Positions 1 to 7,749 of a stretch of 64,000 bases of DNA are shown piece by piece. The stretch is from CAWBCR01 sp963787375 (GTDB taxonomy: Bacteria > Chloroflexota > Anaerolineae > Aggregatilineales > UBA3940). The notes beneath the pieces are model-generated. The model worked only from the letters and a program-made list of their open reading frames with translations, was not told where the DNA came from and did no database searches. The DNA lies in contig CAWBCR010000017.1 in the NCBI GenBank assembly GCA_963787375.1, forward strand, positions 124,001 through 188,000, written 5' to 3'. Made by a program: the position numbers and the translations under genes. Every line of letters begins with the position of its first letter. Positions within the stretch are counted from its first letter, which is position 1.

Positions 1-662
1 GAGAACGGCAGCTCCATGTCACTTTCGCTGCGCCGCTGCTCGACAGAGATCATGTGGTCAAGCAGCATCAGTTCCCGCCTCATCAAGGGCTGCTCCACGG
101 CCAGCATGTCGCGCACGCTGTCGGCGGAAAGCAGACTCTGTTTCTCGTGAGGGGGCAGCGGCAGAACAATCGCGACATAGAATGCCAGCGAGGCTGCCTG
201 ATCGGGCACATCGCCATATGCCAACTCCTCGCCGGCGGCATCCTGAATCGTGCTGAGATAACGCCGGATGCCCGCCGTCAGCCCGGCAGCCAGGGTTTGA
301 ATCTCAGGCGAATCGGCATCGGGCAGCGGGTAATCCTCGACCAGCCCTACCATGTATGGGCTGGTCTGTTCAACCGACCGGATTCGAAAGCGCTCGTAGC
401 CGATAGTCTGGATATCCATCCGGCCATCCGGCAGCCGGCGAACGTTGGTGATAAAAGCCGACGTGCCGATCTCATAGGGCTGGGCCGGCTCTCCGATCTC
501 CTCGCCCTCGCGGATCAGAACCACACCGAATGGCACATTTTGCTGAATGCAACGACCAATCATCAACCGATAGCGCGGCTCGAAAATGTGCAGCGGCAGC
601 ACCATGCCGGGGAACAGGACAGTGTTCAACGGGAACAGGGGAAGTTTATGCATGCCGGCCAT
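1..662 (-). CDS. Lon N-terminal (LON substrate-binding) domain protein, partial
   Basis: The reading frame begins LPLFPLNTVLFPGM and continues LHIFEPRYR, the opening signature of the Lon protease substrate-recognition domain. No AAA or protease part is seen in the 220 codons present, so this is probably the stand-alone LON-domain protein (about 215-225 aa) rather than full Lon. The C-terminus is cut by the window edge. I chose the ATG at 662 because a GGAG lies 7 nt upstream; a second in-frame ATG at 653 would remove three residues. The protein is presumed cytoplasmic. Its precise role in bacteria is not settled. It is divergent from the tRNA-Leu gene. Confidence 0.88.
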   Translation of the reverse strand, partial: MAGMHKLPLFPLNTVLFPGMVLPLHIFEPRYRLMIGRCIQQNVPFGVVLIREGEEIGEPAQPYEIGTSAFITNVRRLPDGRMDIQTIGYERFRIRSVEQTSPYMVGLVEDYPLPDADSPEIQTLAAGLTAGIRRYLSTIQDAAGEELAYGDVPDQAASLAFYVAIVLPLPPHEKQSLLSADSVRDMLAVEQPLMRRELMLLDHMISVEQRRSESDMELPF

Positions 663-731
663 ATGAGCGCTCCAACAAACGGGTCCGTACCATTAGCCTA
701 ACACAGCACCTGCGAAATTCCCATGCCAACA

Positions 732-759
732 TTGACAGCCCCTATGGGCATGCTATAAT
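732..759 (+). promoter_or_regulatory. sigma-70-type promoter of tRNA-Leu(GAG)
   Basis: TTGACA at 732-737 and TATAAT at 754-759 with a 16-bp spacer form a full-consensus promoter 12 nt ahead of the tRNA. It serves as a template for recognising the other promoters in the window. Confidence 0.85.
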
Positions 760-771
760 CGTGTTTGCTAC

Positions 772-853
772 GCCCCGGTGGCGGAATTGGCATACGCGGC
801 AGGTTGAGGGCCTGTGCCCTTAGGGCGTGGAGGTTCGAGTCCTCTCCGGGGCA
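772..853 (+). tRNA. tRNA-Leu (anticodon GAG)
   Basis: A class II tRNA with a 7-bp acceptor stem (772-778 with 846-852), a GGTTCGAGTCC T-arm and a long variable arm. The anticodon loop TTGAGGG places GAG at 806-808. The discriminator is A853 and the CCA end is not encoded. The intrinsic terminator begins 8 nt later. Confidence 0.95.
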
Positions 854-860
854 TACCGAA

Positions 861-890
861 CGCCTATCTGATCACCAGATGGGCGTTTTC
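861..890 (+). terminator. intrinsic terminator after tRNA-Leu
   Basis: A 10-bp stem (861-870 with 876-885), 5-nt loop and TTTT run. The opposing gene ends at 918, so transcription converges here. Confidence 0.8.
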
Positions 891-917
891 TGTTCGCCGG
901 GGCAGGCAGGCTTTTCC

Positions 918-3353
918 TTACGATTGGGTGGGCGGCTGGACCTGAAGCATTGCCGTCAACCGGGCAACCAGCCCCATCAGGTCATAGGTGTAGGTCTGAA
1001 CATAGTCCTGCGCCATCTGACGCGCCAGATCGATCGCACCGGCTCGGATCAGCGGCTTCACATGGGGGCGAAAGTCGCGCATGGTCACGTTCAGGCGATT
1101 CTCGTCGTCGGTCATGATGCCCCACGCCAGCGCTTTCGTATTGCCATCATCTTTAGCCGTCATGAATCGCGACAGTGTCGAGCCGGCAGCCACTCGCCCG
1201 ACATTCGAATAGACTTCGTCGCCACGCAGCAGCTCATTCAGAAACGGGAACTGCTCCGGGATCCCCTTCAACGCGACCTGGAGCCACGGCGGCAGGCCAA
1301 CCAGCAGCTCAAGGATGGCAATATTCAGGCTGGCGCCTCGCATGGCAACGGCCTTGTTGGCTGCGAGAATGTAACTGAACGCACGCAGGTTGCCGACCAG
1401 TAAGCTGCGCTTGCGCACAAAGGCCTGGAATGCTGCAATGCCCTCAGGCGTGTCGGGCGGCTCGATGCGGCGGTAGGCCTGATACGCATCCCATGTGTCA
1501 TCCCAGATCCACACCAGATTATCCGCCAGGTTGCGGAACGTGATCGGAAAGATGCGCTCCCGTGGGGCAACGGGCGAAGCGTCGACCGGGATGAGCAGCG
1601 CCGGGTTCAGCACACGCCCACGCTGCAATGAACGTTCGATGGCCTCCACTGCCCGTCGTTCGATGGGGGTAGCAGCCGCCGCGACAAACCCGTCGATTTG
1701 CGCCTGCACGGTCGGTGACGGTCGGTAATGCGCTGCGTGGAAAATACGGGTGATAATCAGCAGGTCGTTGATGGTAAGCCGGGTGCCCGTGCGGCCAAGC
1801 AGTTGGCGCAGATCCAGCACGTTTGAGATATCCCAGATGATCGTCTCGGCAGAGATCTCCGGCACCTGGCGGACGGCGTAAGCTTCGTCGAGAAAGCTGG
1901 ATGACGGCACCAGATCGAGCTGGCGGACGGCGCGCCCCTCGCTGGGTGCGATGCTGATACAGCGCCGGCACCATTGAACGGCAGCACTGGTGAGCACTTC
2001 GGCCATGGCCAGCGACCAGGTCCCATCGAAGAATACGTGCGATTGGTCAAAAATGATGCTGCTCTCGGTGCGCATGATCGTCAGCGGGTGATCGCCCACG
2101 CCCCGCTGCGCGCGGCGAAGCTCGGCCAGCGAGCTGTCTCGCAGGCGTTCGTCCCAGTTGATGATGATCGGCGCGCAGGCCAGTTGGTGAAGCGCCTGCT
2201 GAGTGCGAGCCGGCAACAGGCTGCGCAGGTGCCGCTGCAGATGGCGCGGCGTCTCGGCCAGCAGGGTGTCGAGCGATACCTCGCTGGATGGCCGATGGTG
2301 GGCACTGTGCCGCTCTAGAATGGAACGTAACTGCCACTTGATACGTGAAACAGGTGCCATGTCGAGGTAGCCGACCATCTCGCCGTCTTCAGCGCGATGC
2401 AGGTTCCCGCCGCGCAGTTCCAGCTCGGTGCCGTCAGGCGCAAACAGCCGCTCCCCGGCGATGGACAGTGGCCAGTGCGTGCCGCTGTATTCGTAGACGA
2501 TCGGTGTGCCCTTCTCGTTATGATCTACCACGTTGATCAGGTGATACTCACCGCCGACAATGAGGCCGATGCAGGCGTCCCACGGCGAAATGCTTCCCTT
2601 TGCGTCGAGGTGACGCCCGGGGATCAGATGTGCCCGCAGAGACATCTGGCGGATGAAGACGCTCCGCTGCGTGGCGGCAAGGCGGGCGTGCTCGTCGTGT
2701 ACCCATGCCCGCAGATCTTCTGGCAGCGCAGCCAATCGCTGCGAGATGAACGTCTCGAAGACGGCCCGTCGAACATCGGCATACGTGCCATTCAATGGGG
2801 CAGTGTAGGGGCGCTGCACCTCCCACCGGCGCTGGAGTCTCACAAACAGGTCGTCATACGCCAATTCGGCCTTCTGAGCGGCCTCGCCAACCAGCCGCAG
2901 CATGACCCATTCATCCCACACGATGCCCATAAGCTCGTCGTAGTTCCACAGAAACTGGATGACAGTCATGACCCAGGCGGTCAGATCGTCAAGCTCGACA
3001 GCGTCTGTGGGGCGGTTCAGGTGATAGCCCACTGTTTCGTTAGTGAAGTGAGCCAGATCTTCGCGCAGACCAAAGCTCAGATAGAACTGCCATGCCCCGT
3101 GCGGAAAGCCCCGCGGTTGCCGGGTGATGGCCGTCCGCAGCCGCTGAAACGTATCGAGGATTACGGCAGGCACAACGATCAGGCCCACGTAGACCAACAG
3201 CTCGTACAGCGCGCCGAACGACAGCCGTCGGCGGCGTTCCTCGGCGCGCGAGCGCACACGGCGCGCCTGGAGCAGCGTGAAGCCGCTGCGGATCAGCCCA
3301 CCCAGCGTTCCTGAGGCATAATAAGATTCGAGGGGTTCGGACTCTGATGACAT
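918..3353 (-). CDS. large uncharacterised protein with a possible HxxxDG acyltransferase-like motif
   Basis: An 811-aa protein that I do not recognise as a named family. It starts with a basic region (about residues 30-43, RRVRSRAEERRRR) followed by one likely membrane segment (about 50-66), so it may be anchored with most of the protein on one side of the membrane. At 439-444 there is HVFFDG, which fits the HxxxDG motif of CoA-dependent acyltransferases, preceded by FDQS. Two facts keep this speculative: motif matches of this length arise by chance, and I see no second signature motif. No enzyme name should be attached. It is monocistronic, with tRNA-Leu downstream and the reductase gene 161 bp upstream on the same strand. 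Confidence 0.75.
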   Translation of the reverse strand: MSSESEPLESYYASGTLGGLIRSGFTLLQARRVRSRAEERRRRLSFGALYELLVYVGLIVVPAVILDTFQRLRTAITRQPRGFPHGAWQFYLSFGLREDLAHFTNETVGYHLNRPTDAVELDDLTAWVMTVIQFLWNYDELMGIVWDEWVMLRLVGEAAQKAELAYDDLFVRLQRRWEVQRPYTAPLNGTYADVRRAVFETFISQRLAALPEDLRAWVHDEHARLAATQRSVFIRQMSLRAHLIPGRHLDAKGSISPWDACIGLIVGGEYHLINVVDHNEKGTPIVYEYSGTHWPLSIAGERLFAPDGTELELRGGNLHRAEDGEMVGYLDMAPVSRIKWQLRSILERHSAHHRPSSEVSLDTLLAETPRHLQRHLRSLLPARTQQALHQLACAPIIINWDERLRDSSLAELRRAQRGVGDHPLTIMRTESSIIFDQSHVFFDGTWSLAMAEVLTSAAVQWCRRCISIAPSEGRAVRQLDLVPSSSFLDEAYAVRQVPEISAETIIWDISNVLDLRQLLGRTGTRLTINDLLIITRIFHAAHYRPSPTVQAQIDGFVAAAATPIERRAVEAIERSLQRGRVLNPALLIPVDASPVAPRERIFPITFRNLADNLVWIWDDTWDAYQAYRRIEPPDTPEGIAAFQAFVRKRSLLVGNLRAFSYILAANKAVAMRGASLNIAILELLVGLPPWLQVALKGIPEQFPFLNELLRGDEVYSNVGRVAAGSTLSRFMTAKDDGNTKALAWGIMTDDENRLNVTMRDFRPHVKPLIRAGAIDLARQMAQDYVQTYTYDLMGLVARLTAMLQVQPPTQS

Positions 3354-3514
3354 AAGTTACTGGATTATAGGTAGGTATTCTCGGTGGCACGCATGGCTGG
3401 CATCAGGCTGGCCCGCACACGTATCGTAGCACTACCTCAAGTTGTGCGCCATTCAGAAGACTGCTGCATCCCGCCCGGCTGGTCGTCCCGCGATATTATT
3501 CACCATACCACCTC

Positions 3515-4567
3515 TCATTGCCACGACAGTCCAGTTGTGATACGGATCGATGCCAGCAACATGTCTGTGTTATGTCGGTATGCCTCCCACGGGACGCGAC
3601 CCGCGGCGATGTCTGACACGGTCAGCGCCAGCGCATGATTCACCGGCGCGATGCGCTTCATGCTATCGGCTGCCTGCGCGACCGCACCATTCAGCCAGGC
3701 CACTTCGGTGCGGCGCTGCCCGTCGCGCAGGGCTGCCTGCAGCGAGGGCAGCTTATTCCCACGTCCACCGGCCACGTTCTGCCGCAGCAGCGGGCGGAGG
3801 ACGAACGACGGGAGCTGCCGCACCCCAACAGCCAGCGTTCTGGCAGCAGCACCCGGCAGATTGACCACAGGTATGTTCATCAGTTCCAACATGGCGAGCG
3901 CTTCGCCGAGCGCCAGGCGTTCGATGGCAAACAGGCGCGGGTCGCCAAAGACCACTGCTGGCGGCAAATCGAGGATAGCCGGCACGGCGTTGCCCACCAT
4001 GTTGAGCAGCAGCTTGGACCACTTCAGGGTGTCCGACGTGGCGACAGTTTGCACGCTGAGGTCGGTTTGCCGCAGCGCCTCAAGCACCGGCCCGGCAGCA
4101 GAGACATCCGTCGCGACGGCAATCCCGCGCCGCTTCTCTTCGACAACCTCAGCCGGAGCGGGCATTGACACTGCCGAGGTCAACGTTCCGGCCACAACAA
4201 CATCCTCACCGAATACGCCGCGCAGCGTATCTTCGTTGCCGATGCCATTCTGAAAGCTGACCAGCGGCGGCGGCTGTGGAAGTTTCTGGTAGAGCGCCCA
4301 CAGCGCGTCGACGGTGTCATAGGCCTTCATGGTGAAGGCGATCCAGTCGAATGCGCGCCCGGCAAGTGCTGCGTCGAGCGAGTCCACGGCGTGGACGGCG
4401 TGGAGGGCGTGCGTGTGGCCATTGGCCAGGCGCAGGGTAAGCCCCTGCGAGGCGACGGCTTTCGCAAGTCGCTCGCGGCCCAGCAGAACCACGTCGTGCC
4501 CGGCCTGGGAAAGCTGTCCGCCGATAAAGCAGCCGACTGCGCCAGCCCCATAGATCAAAATCCGCAT
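3515..4567 (-). CDS. panE: 2-dehydropantoate 2-reductase family protein
   Basis: A 350-aa protein beginning MRILIYGAGAVGCFIGGQL, the Rossmann NADP-binding GxGxxG motif of ketopantoate reductases. It is followed by FDWIAFTMKAYDT and SFQNGIGNEDTL, which match the family's K-x-x-D and QNG segments, and by the SKLLLNMVGNA helix. The expected reaction is NADPH-dependent reduction of 2-dehydropantoate to pantoate in pantothenate/CoA synthesis. No other pan genes are nearby, and the superfamily has members with other substrates, so the reaction is less certain than the family. A 6-phosphogluconate dehydrogenase-like C-terminal domain fills about residues 190-330. Confidence 0.86.
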   Translation of the reverse strand: MRILIYGAGAVGCFIGGQLSQAGHDVVLLGRERLAKAVASQGLTLRLANGHTHALHAVHAVDSLDAALAGRAFDWIAFTMKAYDTVDALWALYQKLPQPPPLVSFQNGIGNEDTLRGVFGEDVVVAGTLTSAVSMPAPAEVVEEKRRGIAVATDVSAAGPVLEALRQTDLSVQTVATSDTLKWSKLLLNMVGNAVPAILDLPPAVVFGDPRLFAIERLALGEALAMLELMNIPVVNLPGAAARTLAVGVRQLPSFVLRPLLRQNVAGGRGNKLPSLQAALRDGQRRTEVAWLNGAVAQAADSMKRIAPVNHALALTVSDIAAGRVPWEAYRHNTDMLLASIRITTGLSWQ

Positions 4568-4650
4568 GACGGCTCATTTCACTGGTGTAGGCTCAAACGG
4601 GATAAAGGTGCGCATGGGGATCATAACGCAGCACAACCCGCAGAATCAAA

Positions 4651-4677
4651 ATGGGCCAGAACTGGTGTCTGGCCCAT
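4651..4677 (-). terminator. terminator-like hairpin after the parvulin gene
   Basis: A 10-bp perfect stem (4651-4660 with 4668-4677), 7-nt loop, then TTTGATT on the minus strand. It lies 18 nt past the stop of the isomerase gene. Confidence 0.65.
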
Positions 4678-4694
4678 GCAAGAATCGCGTGCCG

Positions 4695-5954
4695 CTACGG
4701 CAGCGTTGGCACGTAATCCTGCCAGGTGTCGTTAATCGTGAGGTTTGCGTCGGTCCGCCACTGCGAAACCATGTCGGAGAACTCCTGCTGCTGCTGCTGA
4801 AGCTGCTCAGACGCGGTCGTCGGAAGCTCCTGGCGATCATAGATTTTGATGATGTGCCAGCCGAACTGGGTCTGGACCGGACCACTCACTTCGCCAGCTT
4901 TGAGCGCAAAGGCGGCGTCTTCGAACTGCTGTACCATCTGCCCTTTGCCGAACCAGCCCAGATCGCCACCTTTGTAGGCATTGCTATCATCACGCGACAT
5001 CTCGGCTGCAACGACGGCAAAATCCTCACCGTTGTTGATGCGCTGTAGCACCTGAAGCGCCTCATCCTGCGTGTCAACCAGGATGTGCGCAGCGTGCACC
5101 AGCACCTTTGTCGAGTCGGCAGGCAGGTCGAGCTTGTCGACAAGTTTCTGACGGATCAGTGTCGAGCGCAACCGATCGTACCACATCTGGCGGGCCTTGT
5201 CAGTGGGGACGCCTGTCACCGTGTTGACGGCGGTGAGGAAACTGTCGAAATTCGTCTGGAACTGGTCCAGTGTCACCGGCTCCTGCGTAGGTGTCGGTGC
5301 CGCCGTGGGGGTGATGGTCGGCGTAGCAGTCGGCCCGCTGGGCGTCGACGTCGGTGTGAGCGTTGCTGTCGGTGGCAGAGTTGCCGTCGGCGTCACGCCC
5401 GGCTCCAGCGTGGGCGTGGGGATAGGCGTCTGAGTGTAGACGTAGGTCGGCGTAACGGTTGGCGTGCCTGTCGGACCGCTGGGGGTGGGAGGGCCCGGCG
5501 TCGGCGTCGGGATCGGGCCACCGCCATAGTATCCGAATGCGTTCTCGGCTGCGGTCTGCACCTCGTCGTCCGTCACCGTGATGCCCATCTCTGCTGCCTT
5601 CTGAGCAATCAGACGGTCGTTGATCATGGTATCCAGCGTAAGCTGGGCGACATAAGTGGGATCAACGCCGAGTTGATCGGGGGCCTGTCCACCCGTTTGC
5701 AGATAATAGTCGAACTTTACCCTGTACTGAAAGTCCTGTGCGGTGATTTTGTCGCCGTTGACGTTTGCCAGAGTCCGGCGTGGCTTGAGATAGTTCTCAT
5801 TGACCACGGCGAATATCAGCAGCCCAACCACAGCCACCGCTACAACCGCCGTGCCAATCAGGACGCCGCGCTCCATCCGCGATTCGCGCACAGCGCGAGG
5901 CGGACGCTTACGCGTCAGGCCCGATTTCTGTGCAGATGTGGGACGTTTAGCCAT
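4695..5954 (-). CDS. membrane-anchored parvulin-type peptidylprolyl isomerase with a Pro/Thr-rich insert
   Basis: 419 aa. A basic N-terminus leads into one membrane helix (about 30-51), so the protein is probably an extracytoplasmic foldase anchored by its N-terminus. A SurA-N/PrsA-like chaperone region follows (about 60-145). The PpiC domain lies at about 285-385 and shows HAAHILV, GGDLGWFGKGQM, FGWHIIK and the other parvulin landmarks. Between them is about 80 residues of low-complexity PTPTP/PTAT repeats (about 148-230), an unusual long linker that splits the chaperone domain. The likely role is folding of exported proteins. It is a single-gene unit with a hairpin 18 nt after the stop. Confidence 0.88.
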   Translation of the reverse strand: MAKRPTSAQKSGLTRKRPPRAVRESRMERGVLIGTAVVAVAVVGLLIFAVVNENYLKPRRTLANVNGDKITAQDFQYRVKFDYYLQTGGQAPDQLGVDPTYVAQLTLDTMINDRLIAQKAAEMGITVTDDEVQTAAENAFGYYGGGPIPTPTPGPPTPSGPTGTPTVTPTYVYTQTPIPTPTLEPGVTPTATLPPTATLTPTSTPSGPTATPTITPTAAPTPTQEPVTLDQFQTNFDSFLTAVNTVTGVPTDKARQMWYDRLRSTLIRQKLVDKLDLPADSTKVLVHAAHILVDTQDEALQVLQRINNGEDFAVVAAEMSRDDSNAYKGGDLGWFGKGQMVQQFEDAAFALKAGEVSGPVQTQFGWHIIKIYDRQELPTTASEQLQQQQQEFSDMVSQWRTDANLTINDTWQDYVPTLP

Positions 5955-6001
5955 GAGGCTGGCCGTTCTCCTTACTGAGTGTAGAAGTGCTGCAGCACAA
6001 T

Positions 6002-6032
6002 GAAGGGTCTAGACGGAACGTCTACACCCTTC
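6002..6032. terminator. inverted repeat after rpsR
   Basis: A 13-position stem with one mismatch (6002-6014 with 6020-6032) and loop GGAAC. No clear T-run on either strand, so termination is uncertain; it lies between rpsR and the isomerase gene. Confidence 0.5.
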
Positions 6033-6054
6033 TGCTCTAGTTCAGTTGATCAGG

Positions 6055-6417
6055 CTAGCTTTCCAGCACATGTTCGCTGGTGTAGGGAAGCAGCGCCAGG
6101 TGCCTTGCGCGTTTGATGGCCCGCGCCACAGCTCGCTGATGCTTGGCGCAGGTGCCTGTCTGGCGTCGCGGCGAGATTTTTCCGCGCTCCGAGATGAAGC
6201 GCCGCAGCAGGTCGTAGTTCTTGTAGTCGATCTTGCTCACCTTGTCTGCGCAGAAAGCGCAGACGCGCGGACGGCTGTAGCGTGAGCTCCGCCCACGATA
6301 CCCGCCGGAGCGCTCTCCGCGGTCATAACCGCCGCGCTCCTCACGGTTGTCGTCTCTTGGGGAACGGCTGTCGTCTCTTGAGGAACGGCTGTCGTCCCGA
6401 TCATCTCTGTCAGCCAA
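6055..6417 (-). CDS. rpsR: 30S ribosomal protein S18 with charged N-terminal extension
   Basis: The C-terminal 70 residues carry the S18 core (CAFCADKV, IDYKNYDLLRRFISERGKI, PRRQTGTCAKHQR, ARHLALLPY), which binds S6 and helix 22/23 of 16S rRNA. At 120 aa it is longer than the usual 75-90, because about 48 N-terminal residues form a low-complexity D/R/S/G-rich extension with repeats (DDSRSSR, DDSRSPR). It is the third gene of rpsF-ssb-rpsR, the common bacterial order. A Cys-x2-Cys pair (CAFC) is retained. Confidence 0.95.
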   Translation of the reverse strand: MADRDDRDDSRSSRDDSRSPRDDNREERGGYDRGERSGGYRGRSSRYSRPRVCAFCADKVSKIDYKNYDLLRRFISERGKISPRRQTGTCAKHQRAVARAIKRARHLALLPYTSEHVLES

Positions 6418-6443
6418 TTTGATGCTCCTTGAAAACTTACCGG

Positions 6444-6839
6444 CTAGAATGCGAATTGATCGGCGTCGGATCTGTCGTCGCTGAGCGGGGAAGCCGCCGG
6501 GCTGCGGCGCTCACCGAGCACAATCATTTCGCTGGCTACCAGCTCGGTACGATAGTGCTTCTTACCCTCGTCATCTTCCCAGCCGCGCGTCTGGAGCCGT
6601 CCTTCGACGTAAACTTGCTGGCTCTTTCTGAGATACTGATTGCAAATCTCGGCCAGATTGCCCCAGGCTACCACGTTGAACCACTCAGATTCTTCGTGAC
6701 GTTCGCCCTCGGCTGAAGTCCAGGTCCTGGTCGTCACTACGCTGAACGACGTTACCGGACGGCCACTTGGCGTGTAGCGCATTTCAGGGTCGCGTCCCAG
6801 ATGCCCAATCACCATGACCTTGTTCAGACCCCGGCTCAT
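6444..6839 (-). CDS. ssb: single-stranded DNA-binding protein
   Basis: A 131-aa protein with one OB fold (about 1-105): LNKVMVIGHLGRDPEMRYT, SEWFNVVAWGNLAE, QQVYVEGRLQTR and the aromatic residues typical of SSB. The tail is short and ends DADQFAF; it is acidic and ends in Phe like the usual partner-binding tip, but lacks the DDDIPF form. It sits between rpsF and rpsR, so it is probably co-transcribed and co-regulated with the two ribosomal proteins. Confidence 0.96.
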   Translation of the reverse strand: MSRGLNKVMVIGHLGRDPEMRYTPSGRPVTSFSVVTTRTWTSAEGERHEESEWFNVVAWGNLAEICNQYLRKSQQVYVEGRLQTRGWEDDEGKKHYRTELVASEMIVLGERRSPAASPLSDDRSDADQFAF

Positions 6840-6898
6840 GTGTGTTTTCCTCGCTTACTACCAGCAGCCAACACAAATCACGACTGTGTCTCGTTCGA

Positions 6899-7186
6899 TT
6901 ATTCGTCGTCGCGTGTGATCAGGAAGCGCAGTACGTTTTCGTTGAGGCGTAGATTGCGTTCGAGCACAAGCGGCGCGGCGGCAGGCAGGCTCAACTTATA
7001 GATCGTGTAGTAGCCTTCACGCTGCTTGTTGATCGGGTACGCCAGACGGCGGCGTCCCCAGGTGTCGATCTCTACGATTGACCCGTCGCTAAACTCAATC
7101 CAGCCTTTGATAGCCGCGAGTTGAGCCTGCAGGTCCTCTTCGTCCAGATCAGCCTGGAGAACTACGACCATTTCATATGGGCGCAT
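6899..7186 (-). CDS. rpsF: 30S ribosomal protein S6
   Basis: 95 aa from the chosen ATG (MRPYEMVVVLQADL), with TWGRRRLAYPINKQREGYY and a C-terminal RNENVLRF-type strand, all characteristic of S6. The longer frame upstream (start possible at 7207 or 7258) would add residues not found in S6. The ATG at 7186 has AAAGGAG 10 nt upstream. That Shine-Dalgarno is partly buried in a predicted leader stem. S6 dimerises with S18 during 30S assembly. Confidence 0.95.
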   Translation of the reverse strand: MRPYEMVVVLQADLDEEDLQAQLAAIKGWIEFSDGSIVEIDTWGRRRLAYPINKQREGYYTIYKLSLPAAAPLVLERNLRLNENVLRFLITRDDE

Positions 7187-7198
7187 AAACAGAGTACT

Positions 7199-7255
7199 CC
7201 TTTCCATGGGATTGCCCTGTGCTTGCCCGAGGGTGGGCATTACAAGGCGGAAAGG
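7199..7255 (-). promoter_or_regulatory. structured leader of rpsF that can bury the Shine-Dalgarno
   Basis: In the transcript, CCTTTCC (7255-7249) can pair perfectly with GGAAAGG (7205-7199), and part of that segment is the AAAGGAG ribosome-binding site. A 5-bp hairpin (7224-7228 with 7235-7239) lies inside, and a CCG sits next to the closing stem. This resembles the known S6:S18 leader, which has a CCG bulge, but I have not matched it to the published consensus. Confidence 0.5.
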
Positions 7256-7267
7256 CACCTAAATTGT

Positions 7268-7297
7268 AGTATAGGGCCACTTCGGAGCAGAGTGTAA
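7268..7297 (-). promoter_or_regulatory. possible promoter of rpsF-ssb-rpsR
   Basis: On the minus strand, TTACAC (7297-7292) and TATACT (7273-7268) are separated by 18 bp, about 80 nt ahead of rpsF. An overlapping TACAAT (7268-7263) is an alternative -10. From here to 7527 I see no gene; a minus-strand frame at 7345-7560 has no recognisable features. Confidence 0.45.
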
Positions 7298-7527
7298 CAC
7301 GTAAGAGCCCTCTCGGCAACGAAAAGTATCACTTAGATGACCCCCTACCCCATAGGAGCAGGCTGCGCCCGTTGTGCCAACACAAAAACTACCGGAGACA
7401 AACTCACATCAAATGATACACCAGATGATGAAGGCTGAGACATGCTGTACATTGACATGAATTTCAAGGGTACTGGGACCTGGTCCACGTGTGCACTGCA
7501 GAATAATGGCGCGTCTGCGGAAAATCC

Positions 7528-7556
7528 TTGCCACCCCTGCGGCCCATTGCTATAAT
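7528..7556 (+). promoter_or_regulatory. promoter of tRNA-Met
   Basis: TTGCCA (7528-7533), 17-bp spacer, TATAAT (7551-7556); the tRNA begins 12 nt after the -10. Confidence 0.8.
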
Positions 7557-7567
7557 ACATGCCGCTT

Positions 7568-7642
7568 GGCGATGTAGCTCAATGGTAGAGCAGCGAACTC
7601 ATAAGCCGTTGGTTACTGGTTCAAATCCAGTCATCGCCACCA
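7568..7642 (+). tRNA. tRNA-Met (anticodon CAT), with encoded CCA
   Basis: Acceptor stem 7568-7574 with 7632-7638, discriminator A7639, encoded CCA at 7640-7642. D arm, T arm (ACTGG-TTCAAAT-CCAGT) and 5-nt variable loop are normal. The anticodon CAT is at 7600-7602 and the overall sequence is elongator-Met-like rather than initiator. The anticodon stem is odd: GCGAA faces GCCGT, so the two pairs nearest the loop (A-C and A-G) are mismatched. A lysidine-modified Ile-CAU identity cannot be excluded by eye. Confidence 0.88.
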
Positions 7643-7648
7643 CGACGA

Positions 7649-7673
7649 ACGCCCCGAACTCGGGGCGTTTTTG
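7649..7673 (+). terminator. intrinsic terminator after tRNA-Met
   Basis: An 8-bp GC-rich stem (7649-7656 with 7661-7668), tetraloop and five Ts. Confidence 0.85.
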
Positions 7674-7749
7674 CTTCTTGCGGCCCATGAGCCATACTTG
7701 GGCGAGCGGAGAATACCCCGACAAATAGAAAGGATCGAGAGACCCCTCG

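Noticed and set aside
54..701. Plus-strand frame of 215 codons
   Set aside because: Shadow of the Lon N-domain gene on the minus strand, which has clear family motifs and a Shine-Dalgarno.
5265..5513. Plus-strand valine/glycine-rich frame at the isomerase linker
   Set aside because: Reverse reading of the Pro/Thr-rich linker of the parvulin; low complexity and no start signal.
7345..7560. Minus-strand frame of 71 codons between rpsF and tRNA-Met
   Set aside because: No recognisable features, no Shine-Dalgarno, and it overlaps the tRNA-Met promoter.
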